From: Ignavibacteriae bacterium HGW-Ignavibacteriae-1
GTDB lineage: Bacteria; Bacteroidota; Ignavibacteria; Kapaibacteriales; UBA2268
DNA length: 64,000 bases
Assembly: GCA_002839825.1 (NCBI GenBank)
Contig: PGYU01000001.1
Coordinates: 1-64,000, forward strand
Reading direction: 5' to 3'
Shown piece after piece: positions 15,682-25,555 of the stretch; the first letter of the stretch is position 1; the number at the start of each line of letters is the position of its first letter. The notes beneath the pieces are model-generated. The model did not search any database and was not told the origin of the DNA. It was given only the letters and a program-made list of their open reading frames with translations. A program made the translations under genes and the position numbers.

Positions 15682-16740
15682 ATGGACAGACGTAAATTTA
15701 TAACAGCATCAACAGCTTGGTTAGCGGCTTCATCATTAATGGCTAATGATAAGTCAGGTTCTCGATTTGACCCGCAAACTAACACAATGTCTGCCCATAC
15801 TAAAAATATTGTCAAACCAAAGGGCATTTACCCGGGTGGAACAATAGCTATAACTGCTCCGGCAAGCCCTACAAGTATGTACGAAATCCGCAATGGATTG
15901 AGATTTTTCAAAGATATGGGATGCAAAATCGAACTTGGTGCATCTATCAAAAATCAAAAAAATGAAAATAGATACCTCTCAGGCACAGACCAACAAAGGG
16001 CTGATGAATTTATGGGATTTGTCGAACGCCCCGAAATTGAAGCAATAATTGCTGCACGTGGCGGTTTTGGCACAATCAGAATGCTTGATTTGTTGGATTA
16101 TAACATTATTGCTGCTAACCCAAAAATCATCATGGGATTTAGTGACGTTACGGCTTTATTGAATGCTATTAGGATAAAATCTTCATTAGTGACCTATCAT
16201 GGACCTGTTGCTGCAATGAGTTTCGATAATTTCACAAGAACAAATCTCCGGCAGCTAATATTTTCCGAACATGCAGTTCAATTTTACGAATTCAAAGACA
16301 ATAGCATCTCCGTCGTTTCACCCGGATTAGCACAAGGCGAGCTCGTGGGTGGCAATTTGACTATGTTATGCTCGACATTGGGCACTCCATATGAATTTGA
16401 TGCTATGAATAAAATCATTTTTATTGAAGATGTTTCAGAGCACGGTTACCAAGTTGATCGAATGTTGGCACAATTAAAATTAGCCGGAAAATTCAATCAA
16501 TGCAAAGGTGTAATATTTGGAACTTTTAGCAACATTGATGCACGCAAACCATTCTATCCGAATCGTGGATATTCTATTCGCGAACTTATCCATCATTACT
16601 TAGCTGATTTGGGCAAGCCTGTAGTATTGGGGCTGCCTTTCGGGCATGTTGATTCTAAGATTACATTCCCAATCGGAATCAATATCGAACTTGATACAAA
16701 TAATAAATCAATCCATTTTTTAGAATCTTCAATTTCTTAA
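15682..16740 (+). CDS. Exported LD-carboxypeptidase (peptidase family S66)
   Basis: A 352-residue serine peptidase of the S66 family that removes the terminal D-Ala from tetrapeptide-linked muropeptides during wall recycling. The N-terminus MDRRKFITASTAWLAA has a twin-arginine motif and hydrophobic stretch, so export by Tat is likely; classical LdcA is cytoplasmic. Family motifs are GGTIAITAPASPTS, AARGGFGTIRMLDLLDY, GFSDVTALL with the nucleophile Ser at about 154, GGNLTMLCSTLGTP, FIEDVSEHGYQVDRML carrying the catalytic Glu, and LPFGHVDSK with the catalytic His. The ATG at 15682 is preferred over the upstream TTG because it starts the signal sequence. It stands alone downstream of the tRNA. 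Confidence 0.88.
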   Translation: MDRRKFITASTAWLAASSLMANDKSGSRFDPQTNTMSAHTKNIVKPKGIYPGGTIAITAPASPTSMYEIRNGLRFFKDMGCKIELGASIKNQKNENRYLSGTDQQRADEFMGFVERPEIEAIIAARGGFGTIRMLDLLDYNIIAANPKIIMGFSDVTALLNAIRIKSSLVTYHGPVAAMSFDNFTRTNLRQLIFSEHAVQFYEFKDNSISVVSPGLAQGELVGGNLTMLCSTLGTPYEFDAMNKIIFIEDVSEHGYQVDRMLAQLKLAGKFNQCKGVIFGTFSNIDARKPFYPNRGYSIRELIHHYLADLGKPVVLGLPFGHVDSKITFPIGINIELDTNNKSIHFLESSIS

Positions 16741-16843
16741 CAAATTTTGTAACAATATTGCAATTAATGTGTTATATTTATATGATTTTGTTTTGCAATT
16801 GGATTTCTTTTATAGCTTAAAGTATAAAATTTTTAGGTGATCT

Positions 16844-19800
16844 ATGAAAAAGTTGTTTCTACTTTGTTTTTTGGGCTTAATCCTCTTTAATTCGAGCGCG
16901 AAAGCTCAAAGTTTTGCTGTTTCGGAAATAGTTCCGGAAAACTTTCCAAGAGTAGGGGCATTTTTTAGCGCCTACAACATTCAAGGAACTCATTTTATTA
17001 GTTTGACGCCGGAAGATTTTATAGTAATTGATAACGGTTTAGTTATACCAAACGAATTAGTTGAAATCAATTGCGAAGCTGATGCACCTGTTAGTGTTGT
17101 ATTGGTATTGGACAGAAGCAGTTCGATGCAAGACCAGGTAGGTGGCGAAACAAAATGGAGTTGGGCAATTGATGCCGCTAAAACTTTTATCAATACTATT
17201 GATTTAGGTGTTGAGTCGCAAATTGCAATCACTTCTTTTGCAGGTACGGCTTCGGTTATTAGCCCATTTTCTCGAGATAAGTCAGCTCTCTTGGATTCAC
17301 TGAAAAAGCCTATTCAAATTGTTGGTGGTACTAATTTCAACGTCGCATATTTAGATGAATTCGCAGGTGCGATAAATATACTGAAAGCTGCCCCTCCCGG
17401 ACATAAGCGAGCTATTGTATTTCTATCTGACGGTGCACACGATCCACAAGGTACACCATTGAAGATGGACAGTATAATCACCGATATGAATAACAATAAT
17501 ATTCAACTTTTTTCCGTTACTCTACTTTCTGATAAAAGTAACGACTTAGAGCATATGTCAAAAATGACCGGTGGCACATACGTTATGGTAGGCACCAGAA
17601 ATGAATTGAGTAATATTTACAAATCATTTGCCTCAACTATATCTTACAAAGTTCATTGTCAAATTATTTGGACAAACCCCGATATCTGCGATACAGTTGA
17701 AACTTCAAGACGGGTATCAATATATTTTGTACCATTAATGAGGACTGCACTTAAACAGTATCTTGTGCCATTTGAAAACATTGTCTATGTAGATTCAGAC
17801 CAAAGTTTGATTGATTTTGACAACCCCGATATCGGTTCATATACCGAACGAACGGTAACTATTACTCCGAGATTGAAGAATCTTACTACTCAAGACATTA
17901 GAATCGTTCCTCCAGGATATTTTAAAGTTGTTGATTGGGGCGATGGAGTCGGCAATCAGCCAAATTATGATTTTACTATGCCGGTGAACGTACCCAGAAA
18001 AATAACTATAAGATTTACACCGCAAGATGAGAAAATTTACCGCCAAGCGACCTTACTTGTTGATGGATTGCCTTGTGCATTGGAAGTTGATTTGTTTGGT
18101 GGATTCCAACGAATTAAATTGGAAACACCTGAAAAAAATGATGTCTATTCCAAATGCGATGCTATTCAAATCAATTGGAGTGGTGTCACCGATGAAACCG
18201 AAGTTGACATATATTATTCAATTGACGATGGAAAAGTATGGACTTTGATTTCTACTAAGCAAACAGGCGGTTCTTACACTTGGTATCCGGATTTTAAGTC
18301 CGCAAATGTTAAAATTAAAGTTAGAGTTTCCGATAAATTTACACATAAATTTGCTAAAAGTTTTGGCGGCAAGGCAGATGTCATTGCCACGGGTATTGAT
18401 GCATCCTTCAATAATTTATACATCTACATGTCCGGTTATTATGAAGGTTCGATGACAATCGGTAGTAAAACTCTTACAAGTCTTGGCAAAAAAGACTTTT
18501 TCTTAGCTAAATTTGATAGCGATGGCAACTTGGTTTGGGCTCGTAGTGACGGTGGATTCCAACATGATGATATGGCATATGGTGTGGCAGTAGACGAAGA
18601 TGGCAATGCATATGTTGTCGGTACAGCATACGCCGGCTCCAAATTCGGGAATACAACTCCCTTGTTTCCATATACAAGTGTCCCATATTTCTTCATCGCA
18701 AAATATTCTTCCATGGGAGTTTTTCTTAATTTGAACTATTTAGGTGGTGAAGAAAAGTTTGAAGATTTCAGACCAATTCCTCAGAAGGTATCTTTTCGCA
18801 GAATTTATGGCGAACAGCCTAAAATCTATGTCGAAGGAACATATACCGGAAATTATACCGATTATATGCTTAACAAAACTCTACCGAAATATCCTACCGC
18901 AAGTAAATTCACTGCAGTATTTAATGAGAGATTGAATTTAATTGATTTGACTCCAAACGTAATGAATAACATCCTTTACACTTCAAAATTAACATTTGAT
19001 TCTGACTTTAATCAATATCAAACAGGAGATTTTTCCGGTTCAATCAAAATTGGCGAAACTAATCTCCAATCCTTAGGAGCAAAAGATTCCTACTTATCGA
19101 AATACGGCAAATTGCCCGTCAGTGAATCTGTTAGCGAACAATTCGTAATCGAGCAGCCGCAATTGAGCTTCTCAGTTCCTATTGTTAATTTCCCTGATTG
19201 CACATGGGGAGATTCATTAGAGATTGTGGTTTCCGGATTAATTGTCAATAATAGCAAATTAACAACAAAAATCACCGGAACTGAGATTAGAGATTTTGCT
19301 TCAACCGATATGTATTTAGATTTCGAACTCATGACTAATCTTATTGACGAAACATTAGACCCGGGAGATTCGTTAGAAGTTCAATTCAAATTCCGCCCGG
19401 CATACTTGAATTTGCGTAGAGCACAGTTTGTTGTTTCGGGTGACTGTATGGATGATATTAAAGTTGAACTTTCAGGTAACGGTATTTGCGGTGGTTTAGT
19501 GCTCGAAGAATATGATTTCGGCGAAGTTAACCTTAATAAAACTGTAACAGATACGATTTTCTGTGCTTTTAAGAACAATTCAAATTATGCTGTTCATATT
19601 GAGCCAAAAATTCGCGGAACTCATTTGCTTGATTATGTAATTTCGTTCCCTGACTATGTGACTTTGTTAAATAACAGAATTAAAGTTTACCCCAATGAAT
19701 GTATTGATGTAATTATATCTTTTACACCACGTGAAATGGATGAAAGAATCGCTGATTTGAATTTCTATGTCGGAACTCCTTGCAAAAATGCCATAACTGT

Positions 19801-21499
19801 TCTGAAAGGTTTCGGAATTTCAGCAGATGTTCGCGTTACGTCGTTCGACTGGGAACGCCAACGAGTTAACGGCACTTATGACGGAGAAATCGTCATTCGC
19901 AATAATAGCAACGGAATCGAATATATTGATGACATTAAATTTGCTGATAATGATGGCGGTGCATTTACTTTTACGTTGCAAACTCCGCTGCCATTTTCAT
20001 TGGCAGCAAATGGGGAAGAAAGAATCCCTGTGACTTTCAATCCAACTCAAGAAATTGATTTTGAGAAAGAAATTTTGGTAACGGTAAGGTCAAAAACAGT
20101 AGATTTGGTCTCTACATTGGAAGGAACCGGATATTTGCCTAAGCTTATTGCAACTTGGCAATGTGGCGAATCTGTCGTTGTCGGACAATCTACTACAGCT
20201 AAGCTGATTCTCGAGAATCCGAGCTTATCTTCAGATTTATCCATAAATGAAATTTTCTTCGAATTGCAAAATACTGAATATACTTGGCAGTCAGGTACAA
20301 ATCCGACAAATCTTACTCTTGCGATGGAAGAGAGACTCGAAATCCCTGTGACATTCACTCCTGCAGCCGGAAGTGACCATTTGAATACAATAATCATTAT
20401 GGCTGATAACTATGATGCCAAATTTGTAGATGAATGGCAAGAAAATCGTTTGAGCACTGATTGTGACGGTATCAATTTATCTTACGGTGACCGCTCTGCA
20501 TTTGGCAACAAAATGATTTGTTCGGAAAGTGAAAATTCGATTACAATTACAAATACAAGTAAAGATAGTGATATAATTTTATATTTCTCATCTCATACTA
20601 TCACCGGCGATATGGGATTCTCTATAAATGCTACAGAAGACGCAATTGTGAAAGGCGGCGCAACATTCACTTTCAAGGTGAAATTTGAACCCACCCGAAC
20701 AGGTTCGTATTTGTCAAATTTGACAATACCGAATTCTGCATCAATTCCAATCGAAGTTGAACTCGCAGGGTCAGCCGGAGAATTGTCCATACAGCCCGAT
20801 AAGGCGGAATATACTTTAGACGCGGGCAAAGTTTTTGATTATAATGTATTCCTACAATTGCCAACTCTAAATGATGATGCCTTGCAGAGTTTGAAAGTTA
20901 CTATTAGTTTTGATAATAGTGTGATTAGATATATAAATCAATCCTTCAAATCGGAATTAAATACCAATCCCGCAAATGGTGATTATTGGGTGTGGGATAA
21001 AATTGATTATGTCGGGTTCGGACAGTTAGAATTAACAGGTAGTGGCTATGTAACAAATACTCAAAGTTTTGAAGCATTCAAAGTTCAATTCATGACACTT
21101 TTGAATGACATGGGACAGACTCCTATATTTGCAACTCTTGATTACGATTGTTATACAGCGGTGAATAACTTATCAGTTGTTAATATAAACGAAGTTTGCT
21201 TCAATGATAACCGAATAATTTATACTGCATCAGCTATCCGTTTCTTCCTCGGAATGCCATCACCAAATCCTGCACTTACCGATTTCAAAATAAGCTATGG
21301 AATAGCTTTCGATACGGATGTCAAGCTCAACATTACTGATGTTGAAGGTAATGTGGTGATGAAACTCGTTGATGGAATGTTGAAACCCGCTAAATATGAA
21401 ATAATTTTGAATACTTCGGACTTTAATTCGGGTATGTATTTTATTAAATTGGAAGCAGGTCCGTTTATAGAAGTGAAATCAATCATGATTGCGAAGTAG
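16844..21499 (+). CDS. Giant VWA-domain cell-surface protein with T9SS sorting domain
   Basis: A 1551-residue secreted protein. A signal peptide (1-22) leads to a von Willebrand A domain at about 80-260 with metal-site motif DRSSS (residues 90-94) and the later FLSDGAHD. Residues about 440-520 look like a fibronectin/Ig fold, and about 520-760 contain beta-propeller (SBBP-like) repeats such as DSDGNLVWA and VAVDEDGNAYVVGTAY. Residues about 790-1390 hold several Hydin/ASPM-like 'choice-of-anchor D' Ig modules with recurrent VxFxP strands. A cohesin-like module may follow. The last about 85 residues (PSPNPALTDFKISY to SGMYFIKLEAG) form a T9SS type A sorting domain. Probable surface adhesin or matrix protein; ligand unknown. 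Confidence 0.87.
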   Translation: MKKLFLLCFLGLILFNSSAKAQSFAVSEIVPENFPRVGAFFSAYNIQGTHFISLTPEDFIVIDNGLVIPNELVEINCEADAPVSVVLVLDRSSSMQDQVGGETKWSWAIDAAKTFINTIDLGVESQIAITSFAGTASVISPFSRDKSALLDSLKKPIQIVGGTNFNVAYLDEFAGAINILKAAPPGHKRAIVFLSDGAHDPQGTPLKMDSIITDMNNNNIQLFSVTLLSDKSNDLEHMSKMTGGTYVMVGTRNELSNIYKSFASTISYKVHCQIIWTNPDICDTVETSRRVSIYFVPLMRTALKQYLVPFENIVYVDSDQSLIDFDNPDIGSYTERTVTITPRLKNLTTQDIRIVPPGYFKVVDWGDGVGNQPNYDFTMPVNVPRKITIRFTPQDEKIYRQATLLVDGLPCALEVDLFGGFQRIKLETPEKNDVYSKCDAIQINWSGVTDETEVDIYYSIDDGKVWTLISTKQTGGSYTWYPDFKSANVKIKVRVSDKFTHKFAKSFGGKADVIATGIDASFNNLYIYMSGYYEGSMTIGSKTLTSLGKKDFFLAKFDSDGNLVWARSDGGFQHDDMAYGVAVDEDGNAYVVGTAYAGSKFGNTTPLFPYTSVPYFFIAKYSSMGVFLNLNYLGGEEKFEDFRPIPQKVSFRRIYGEQPKIYVEGTYTGNYTDYMLNKTLPKYPTASKFTAVFNERLNLIDLTPNVMNNILYTSKLTFDSDFNQYQTGDFSGSIKIGETNLQSLGAKDSYLSKYGKLPVSESVSEQFVIEQPQLSFSVPIVNFPDCTWGDSLEIVVSGLIVNNSKLTTKITGTEIRDFASTDMYLDFELMTNLIDETLDPGDSLEVQFKFRPAYLNLRRAQFVVSGDCMDDIKVELSGNGICGGLVLEEYDFGEVNLNKTVTDTIFCAFKNNSNYAVHIEPKIRGTHLLDYVISFPDYVTLLNNRIKVYPNECIDVIISFTPREMDERIADLNFYVGTPCKNAITVLKGFGISADVRVTSFDWERQRVNGTYDGEIVIRNNSNGIEYIDDIKFADNDGGAFTFTLQTPLPFSLAANGEERIPVTFNPTQEIDFEKEILVTVRSKTVDLVSTLEGTGYLPKLIATWQCGESVVVGQSTTAKLILENPSLSSDLSINEIFFELQNTEYTWQSGTNPTNLTLAMEERLEIPVTFTPAAGSDHLNTIIIMADNYDAKFVDEWQENRLSTDCDGINLSYGDRSAFGNKMICSESENSITITNTSKDSDIILYFSSHTITGDMGFSINATEDAIVKGGATFTFKVKFEPTRTGSYLSNLTIPNSASIPIEVELAGSAGELSIQPDKAEYTLDAGKVFDYNVFLQLPTLNDDALQSLKVTISFDNSVIRYINQSFKSELNTNPANGDYWVWDKIDYVGFGQLELTGSGYVTNTQSFEAFKVQFMTLLNDMGQTPIFATLDYDCYTAVNNLSVVNINEVCFNDNRIIYTASAIRFFLGMPSPNPALTDFKISYGIAFDTDVKLNITDVEGNVVMKLVDGMLKPAKYEIILNTSDFNSGMYFIKLEAGPFIEVKSIMIAK

Positions 21500-21526
21500 A
21501 GAACAAATTAAGCAGTACGCTTTTGC

Positions 21527-21558
21527 AAGGGTTGGGACTATTCTCAACCTTTTTTTTT
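21527..21558 (+). terminator. Rho-independent terminator of the VWA gene
   Basis: AAGGGTTGGGAC (21527-21538) pairs with TCTCAACCTT (21542-21551) with one bulged G and one weak pair, followed by eight or more Ts. It lies between two convergent genes. Confidence 0.78.
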
Positions 21559-22204
21559 ATACTAAGGTGAAATAATCTCTTGTTGAATCATTATGAATAT
21601 GAAGCACACCTGCTTGGACTAATTTTATCATCATTCGTTCAGCACGCCGCTCGGAGATGTTGACCAAATGCGAAAAGTCCTTAATTGTAATGCGGTCTTT
21701 TTTTTCGAGATATTCAAATAAGCGTCTTTCGTTTTCGCCGATGCTGATTTTGAGTGGCTTTCCTGCGGTTGAATTCTTCATCAAACGGTACATTTCCCGA
21801 CTTGCTTCGACAGACTGCTCGCCGATTCTGATATACGCTCTGTGGTGAATTTGCTTAGTCTCGGGGTCCTCGATTTTCAATTTATGTGGCTTGTGTTCGC
21901 CCTCGTTTATCTGCACAAATAATACATCTTTGCCTTTGACACAGATAACTTCTATGATTGGCTCAATTGGAGGGTCTATGTGAAATCCACAAGCCATTTC
22001 TACTGCTTCAATTTCAGTTTTTTCGCTTTCAATTCCGTAGATGGTTCCATCGTCATCAACGCCAATTAATAGCATTCCACCTTTGGTATTGGCTAATGCG
22101 GAAATTTCTTTTGCAAGTTTGAATGGGGTAGTTGATTTGCGCTTAAATTCCATTATGGAAGATTCACCTTCGGCAACCAATTCGAGTAGTTTTTTCGGTC
22201 TCAT
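21557..22204 (-). CDS. AlbA_2 (Schlafen-like) domain protein with C-terminal winged helix
   Basis: A 215-residue protein. Residues 1-130 match the Schlafen AlbA_2 domain, which occurs in putative nucleic-acid-binding or regulatory proteins: GESSIMEFKRKSTTP, KEISALANTKGGMLLIGVDDDGTIYG and RAYIRIGEQSVEASREM. A winged-helix domain follows (about 150-215: ENERRLFEYLEKKDRITIKDF, then SERRAERMMIKLVQAGVL). The usual longer ATP-dependent helicase or HATPase extensions of this group are absent. It is a single gene, convergent with the VWA gene and upstream of nothing obvious on its strand. Function is probably DNA-binding regulation; target unknown. Confidence 0.8.
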   Translation of the reverse strand: MRPKKLLELVAEGESSIMEFKRKSTTPFKLAKEISALANTKGGMLLIGVDDDGTIYGIESEKTEIEAVEMACGFHIDPPIEPIIEVICVKGKDVLFVQINEGEHKPHKLKIEDPETKQIHHRAYIRIGEQSVEASREMYRLMKNSTAGKPLKISIGENERRLFEYLEKKDRITIKDFSHLVNISERRAERMMIKLVQAGVLHIHNDSTRDYFTLV

Positions 22205-22286
22205 TTTTCTAAGCTATTTCAATTGACAATTTAAGCCTCTAAATCTAAGACGAATATAATCGCCTCAATTATATCATTTCATCGAA

Positions 22287-22865
22287 TTATTCTTCAATCT
22301 CAGGCTCAATCAACGAACCGTCAGGCATAATCATAGGGTAGTTTGGCAACAAATCGCCACGTTTGATTTTGTTCAATTTGCTCTTAGCTAATGCTCTTCT
22401 TAAGGGCGTTATCTTGTCGAAAATCAATTTTCCATTCAAATGGTCGAATTCATGTTGCATTACTCGAGCCAAAAATCCTGAAACCTCTCTATTATACTCC
22501 TTCATGTCTAAGTCGTAGTAACGAATTTGAATTGAATCAGGACGGACCACTTTCTCGAAAAATTCAGGAATACTCAAGCATCCTTCGCTTTCTTCGGATT
22601 CTTCGTCCGAATAGGAAATTATCTCAGGATTGATGATAGTAATCGGATTCGGCTTTTTTTCATCGCTGCCAACGTTCAAATCAACGATAAACAGGGCATC
22701 ATTGCTCCCAACTTGGTTGCCGGCAAGCCCCACACCATTGGATATATTATACAATGTGTCGTACATATTAGCGACTAAATCTGAAACTCGTTGATTGAAT
22801 TCGGTGACTTCTTGAGCTTCTTGTCGGAGTATTGGGTGAAAACAGTTATAAATAGGAATTATCAT
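22287..22865 (-). CDS. def: Peptide deformylase
   Basis: A 192-residue metalloenzyme that removes the N-formyl group from nascent proteins. The three family motifs are GVGLAGNQVG (residues 44-53), EGCLS with metal ligand Cys96, and QHEFDHL with ligands His138 and His142 and catalytic Glu139. Motif 1 has Gly instead of the usual Ala in GLAAxQ, a tolerated variant. The C-terminal 40 residues (LNKIKRGDLLPNYPM onwards) are an acidic-ended extension as in many Bacteroidetes enzymes. It is monocistronic here, divergent from murD with 110 bases between, and not paired with fmt. Confidence 0.96.
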   Translation of the reverse strand: MIIPIYNCFHPILRQEAQEVTEFNQRVSDLVANMYDTLYNISNGVGLAGNQVGSNDALFIVDLNVGSDEKKPNPITIINPEIISYSDEESEESEGCLSIPEFFEKVVRPDSIQIRYYDLDMKEYNREVSGFLARVMQHEFDHLNGKLIFDKITPLRRALAKSKLNKIKRGDLLPNYPMIMPDGSLIEPEIEE

Positions 22866-22975
22866 CTTGATTTATCATTTTTATAAAATTTAAATGTAAT
22901 AAAAAAATCGTTTATCTTGAAATTAATTATATCAGTTGTAATTTTGTAACATCGAAATATAGGAAACGAAAATAA

Positions 22976-24307
22976 ATGAAAAAAGTGTTAGTTATAGGTG
23001 CCGGCAAAAGTGGTGTAGCCGCTGCAAAACTTGCCAAAAGAATGGGCAATGATGTTGCATTGACCGAATCAAAGGCTGCGTCTCAGTTTGTTGATTTGAT
23101 TGCCGAATTAACTGAACTTGCTATTGATTGCCATTTCGGCGATAACAAGCTTGAATTGCTTGAACACTGCGAACTAATCATCACATCGCCGGGTGTCCCG
23201 CCTGAAGCAGAAATATTAATCAACGCAACAGCAAAAAAAATCGAAATCATCAGCGAATTGGAGTATGCTTCTCAGTTTATCGAAAATCCGATTATTGCAA
23301 TTACAGGTACAAACGGCAAAACTACAACCACATCGCTAATCGAATTCGTGCTGAATAATGCCGGAAAAAAAGCAATCGCTTGCGGAAATATCGGCATTCC
23401 GATGTCAGACCTTGTTAATAATGTAGAAAAAGAAACTATTTTAGTTGTCGAAGCAAGTAGTTATCAATTGGATAGAATTAAGAATTTTCACCCGGAAGTG
23501 GCTCTGATACTGAATATTACGCCCGACCATCTTAAATATCACGGTACGATGGAGGCATATGTGGAATCAAAGTGGAAAATTACTTTGAATCAAAATGAAA
23601 AAAATTTGTTAGTTTTAAATAGAGACGATGAGATATTATGGAAAAACATTTTGGGAACGAATGCCAAAATAGCTTTTGTCTCGATGTCATCGGTGGATAG
23701 GGGGATATATACACGCGACGGCATTATATTTATAAATGCAGCAGATAAAGAGGAGGTACTTATGCCGGTAGCCGATTTAGGATTACCAGGTATCCACAAT
23801 GCCTACAACTCGATGGCGGCAGCTTTAGCTGTCCGTGCCTTTGAGTTGAGCAATGAAGATATTCGAGACGGATTATCGAAATTCAAGGGTGTCGAACACC
23901 GCTTGGAATTTGTCCGTTCAATTGATGGAATTGATTTCGTCAATGATTCAAAAGCCACAAACGTTAATGCCACTTGGTACGCACTTCAAGCATATAGCGC
24001 TCCTATTGTTTGGATTGCAGGTGGCAGAGCCGACGACAACGATTATTCAGCTTTGGATGCTGTTGTAGATGCAAACGTCAAATCCATCATTGCCATAGGT
24101 GAAGAAGCCGACAATATTTTCAATCATTTTTGCACTGCCAAAAGGTGCATCAAAGTTATGGATTTGGACGAAGCACTTTCAGTCGCTTTAGAAGAAGCTG
24201 AAAATGGCGATAAAGTTGTGTTCACACCCGCTTGCAAGTCTTTCGATATGTTCATGAATTTCGAGCACAGGGGAGAAGTTTTTAAAGAAATTGTAAACCG
24301 GATTTGA
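22976..24307 (+). CDS. murD: UDP-N-acetylmuramoyl-L-alanine--D-glutamate ligase
   Basis: A 443-residue Mur ligase that adds D-glutamate to UDP-MurNAc-L-Ala in cytoplasmic peptidoglycan synthesis. The N-terminal Rossmann domain starts VLVIGAGKSGVAAAKLA, the P-loop is GTNGKTTTT (residues 111-119), and the central domain has LVVEASSYQLDRI and LNITPDHLKYHG. The C-terminal domain has VEHRLEFVRSIDGIDFVNDSKATN, the last part being the MurD-specific substrate lysine region. AGGAAA precedes the ATG. ftsW begins four bases after the stop, the usual order within a dcw-type cluster, although the remaining mur and fts genes are not here. Confidence 0.97.
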   Translation: MKKVLVIGAGKSGVAAAKLAKRMGNDVALTESKAASQFVDLIAELTELAIDCHFGDNKLELLEHCELIITSPGVPPEAEILINATAKKIEIISELEYASQFIENPIIAITGTNGKTTTTSLIEFVLNNAGKKAIACGNIGIPMSDLVNNVEKETILVVEASSYQLDRIKNFHPEVALILNITPDHLKYHGTMEAYVESKWKITLNQNEKNLLVLNRDDEILWKNILGTNAKIAFVSMSSVDRGIYTRDGIIFINAADKEEVLMPVADLGLPGIHNAYNSMAAALAVRAFELSNEDIRDGLSKFKGVEHRLEFVRSIDGIDFVNDSKATNVNATWYALQAYSAPIVWIAGGRADDNDYSALDAVVDANVKSIIAIGEEADNIFNHFCTAKRCIKVMDLDEALSVALEEAENGDKVVFTPACKSFDMFMNFEHRGEVFKEIVNRI

Positions 24308-24311
24308 AATT

Positions 24312-25496
24312 ATGAATAACATCAAAGGACATATTGATTGGTTCATTTTATTGCCAATAGTAGCACTAATGCTATTTTCGATTTCCTTTGTTTATAGTGC
24401 AAGTGCTCCAATCGCCCAATATCGCTTTGGCAACCCGGAGTTCTTTTTCGTGAGTCATACTTTCAGAGTGATGTTAGGATTGGTGGTAATGCTTGTTTTC
24501 GCCAAAATTAACTATCATTTTTGGCAGCGTGTTTCGAAACCTATGATTGTAGTTGGGATAGTTTTGCTTGTCTTTGTTTTGATATCCGGAACTTCCGTCA
24601 AAGGCGCTTCAAGATGGCTAAATTTGGGTCCACTGAGCTTCCAACCATCAGAATTCGCAAAGTTTGCATTGGTAATACATTTTGCGGCATTGCTATCAAT
24701 AAAACAAAAAGTTATCAAGGAATTAGAACGAGGCTTTTTGCCATTTGTATTGTGGGCTGCAATGATATGCCTTCTGATAGGCTTGCAGCCAAACTTTTCG
24801 ACTATGTTTGTGATTTTTATAATAGCAATTGCGATGATGTTTATTGGTAATACAAACTTGTTGCATCTCGGTAGTATGTTCATCGTAGCTTTGGGTAGCA
24901 TCGGAGTTTACTTGGTATCAGCCGAGTATCGGCTAAAGCGGCTTGCGGCATTTTTCGGCTCAGGCGAATCCGGAGTTAATGATGCTGTTAATTATCAGGG
25001 CAACCAATCTTTGATTGCACTGGGCAATGGCGGATTATTCGGAGTCGGTGCCGGACAAAGCCGTCAATCGCATCTTTTCTTGCCCGAATCTTACGGTGAC
25101 TTCATCTTTGCCATCATTGGTGAAGAATATGGCTTGATTGGTTTGCTGTGCATCATTGCGGTGTTTGCTATCGTATTTTGGCGAGGTATGTTAATTGCCA
25201 AAAAAGCTCCCGATAATTTTGGATACTTTTTGGCTGTAGGCATTTTGATTACATTTGCTACATATCTTTTGGTCAATGCAGGCGTCAATAGCGGTTTGCT
25301 CCCGACTACTGGAGTACCAATGCCATTTGTGAGCTATGGCGGCACAGCAGTTTTGATTTATTCCGCGGCAATTGGCATTTTGCTGAACATTTCCTCTCAT
25401 GCCGGAGTTTACCCAAAAGTTGATATTCGTGAAGAAGAAAAACCAAGCGAAACGAATAATGATTCTGAAGAAGTTAAGCAAACTTCACTTTTTTGA
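24312..25496 (+). CDS. ftsW: FtsW peptidoglycan glycosyltransferase (SEDS family)
   Basis: A 394-residue inner-membrane protein with about ten helices. It belongs to the SEDS family, which polymerises glycan strands from lipid II; FtsW acts at the division septum. Visible motifs are SFQPSEFAKFALV, NPNFSTMFV-like GLQPNFSTMFVIFI, GEEYGLIGLL and the C-terminal VPMPFVSYGGTAVL. Placement directly after murD favours FtsW over the elongation paralogue RodA. The acidic cytoplasmic tail ends EEVKQTSLF. Confidence 0.95.
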   Translation: MNNIKGHIDWFILLPIVALMLFSISFVYSASAPIAQYRFGNPEFFFVSHTFRVMLGLVVMLVFAKINYHFWQRVSKPMIVVGIVLLVFVLISGTSVKGASRWLNLGPLSFQPSEFAKFALVIHFAALLSIKQKVIKELERGFLPFVLWAAMICLLIGLQPNFSTMFVIFIIAIAMMFIGNTNLLHLGSMFIVALGSIGVYLVSAEYRLKRLAAFFGSGESGVNDAVNYQGNQSLIALGNGGLFGVGAGQSRQSHLFLPESYGDFIFAIIGEEYGLIGLLCIIAVFAIVFWRGMLIAKKAPDNFGYFLAVGILITFATYLLVNAGVNSGLLPTTGVPMPFVSYGGTAVLIYSAAIGILLNISSHAGVYPKVDIREEEKPSETNNDSEEVKQTSLF

Positions 25497-25555
25497 TAAT
25501 AATTTAATTTGCCGACTTACGTTTTATCCAAAGTTAATATAAATTGGAAACAAAT

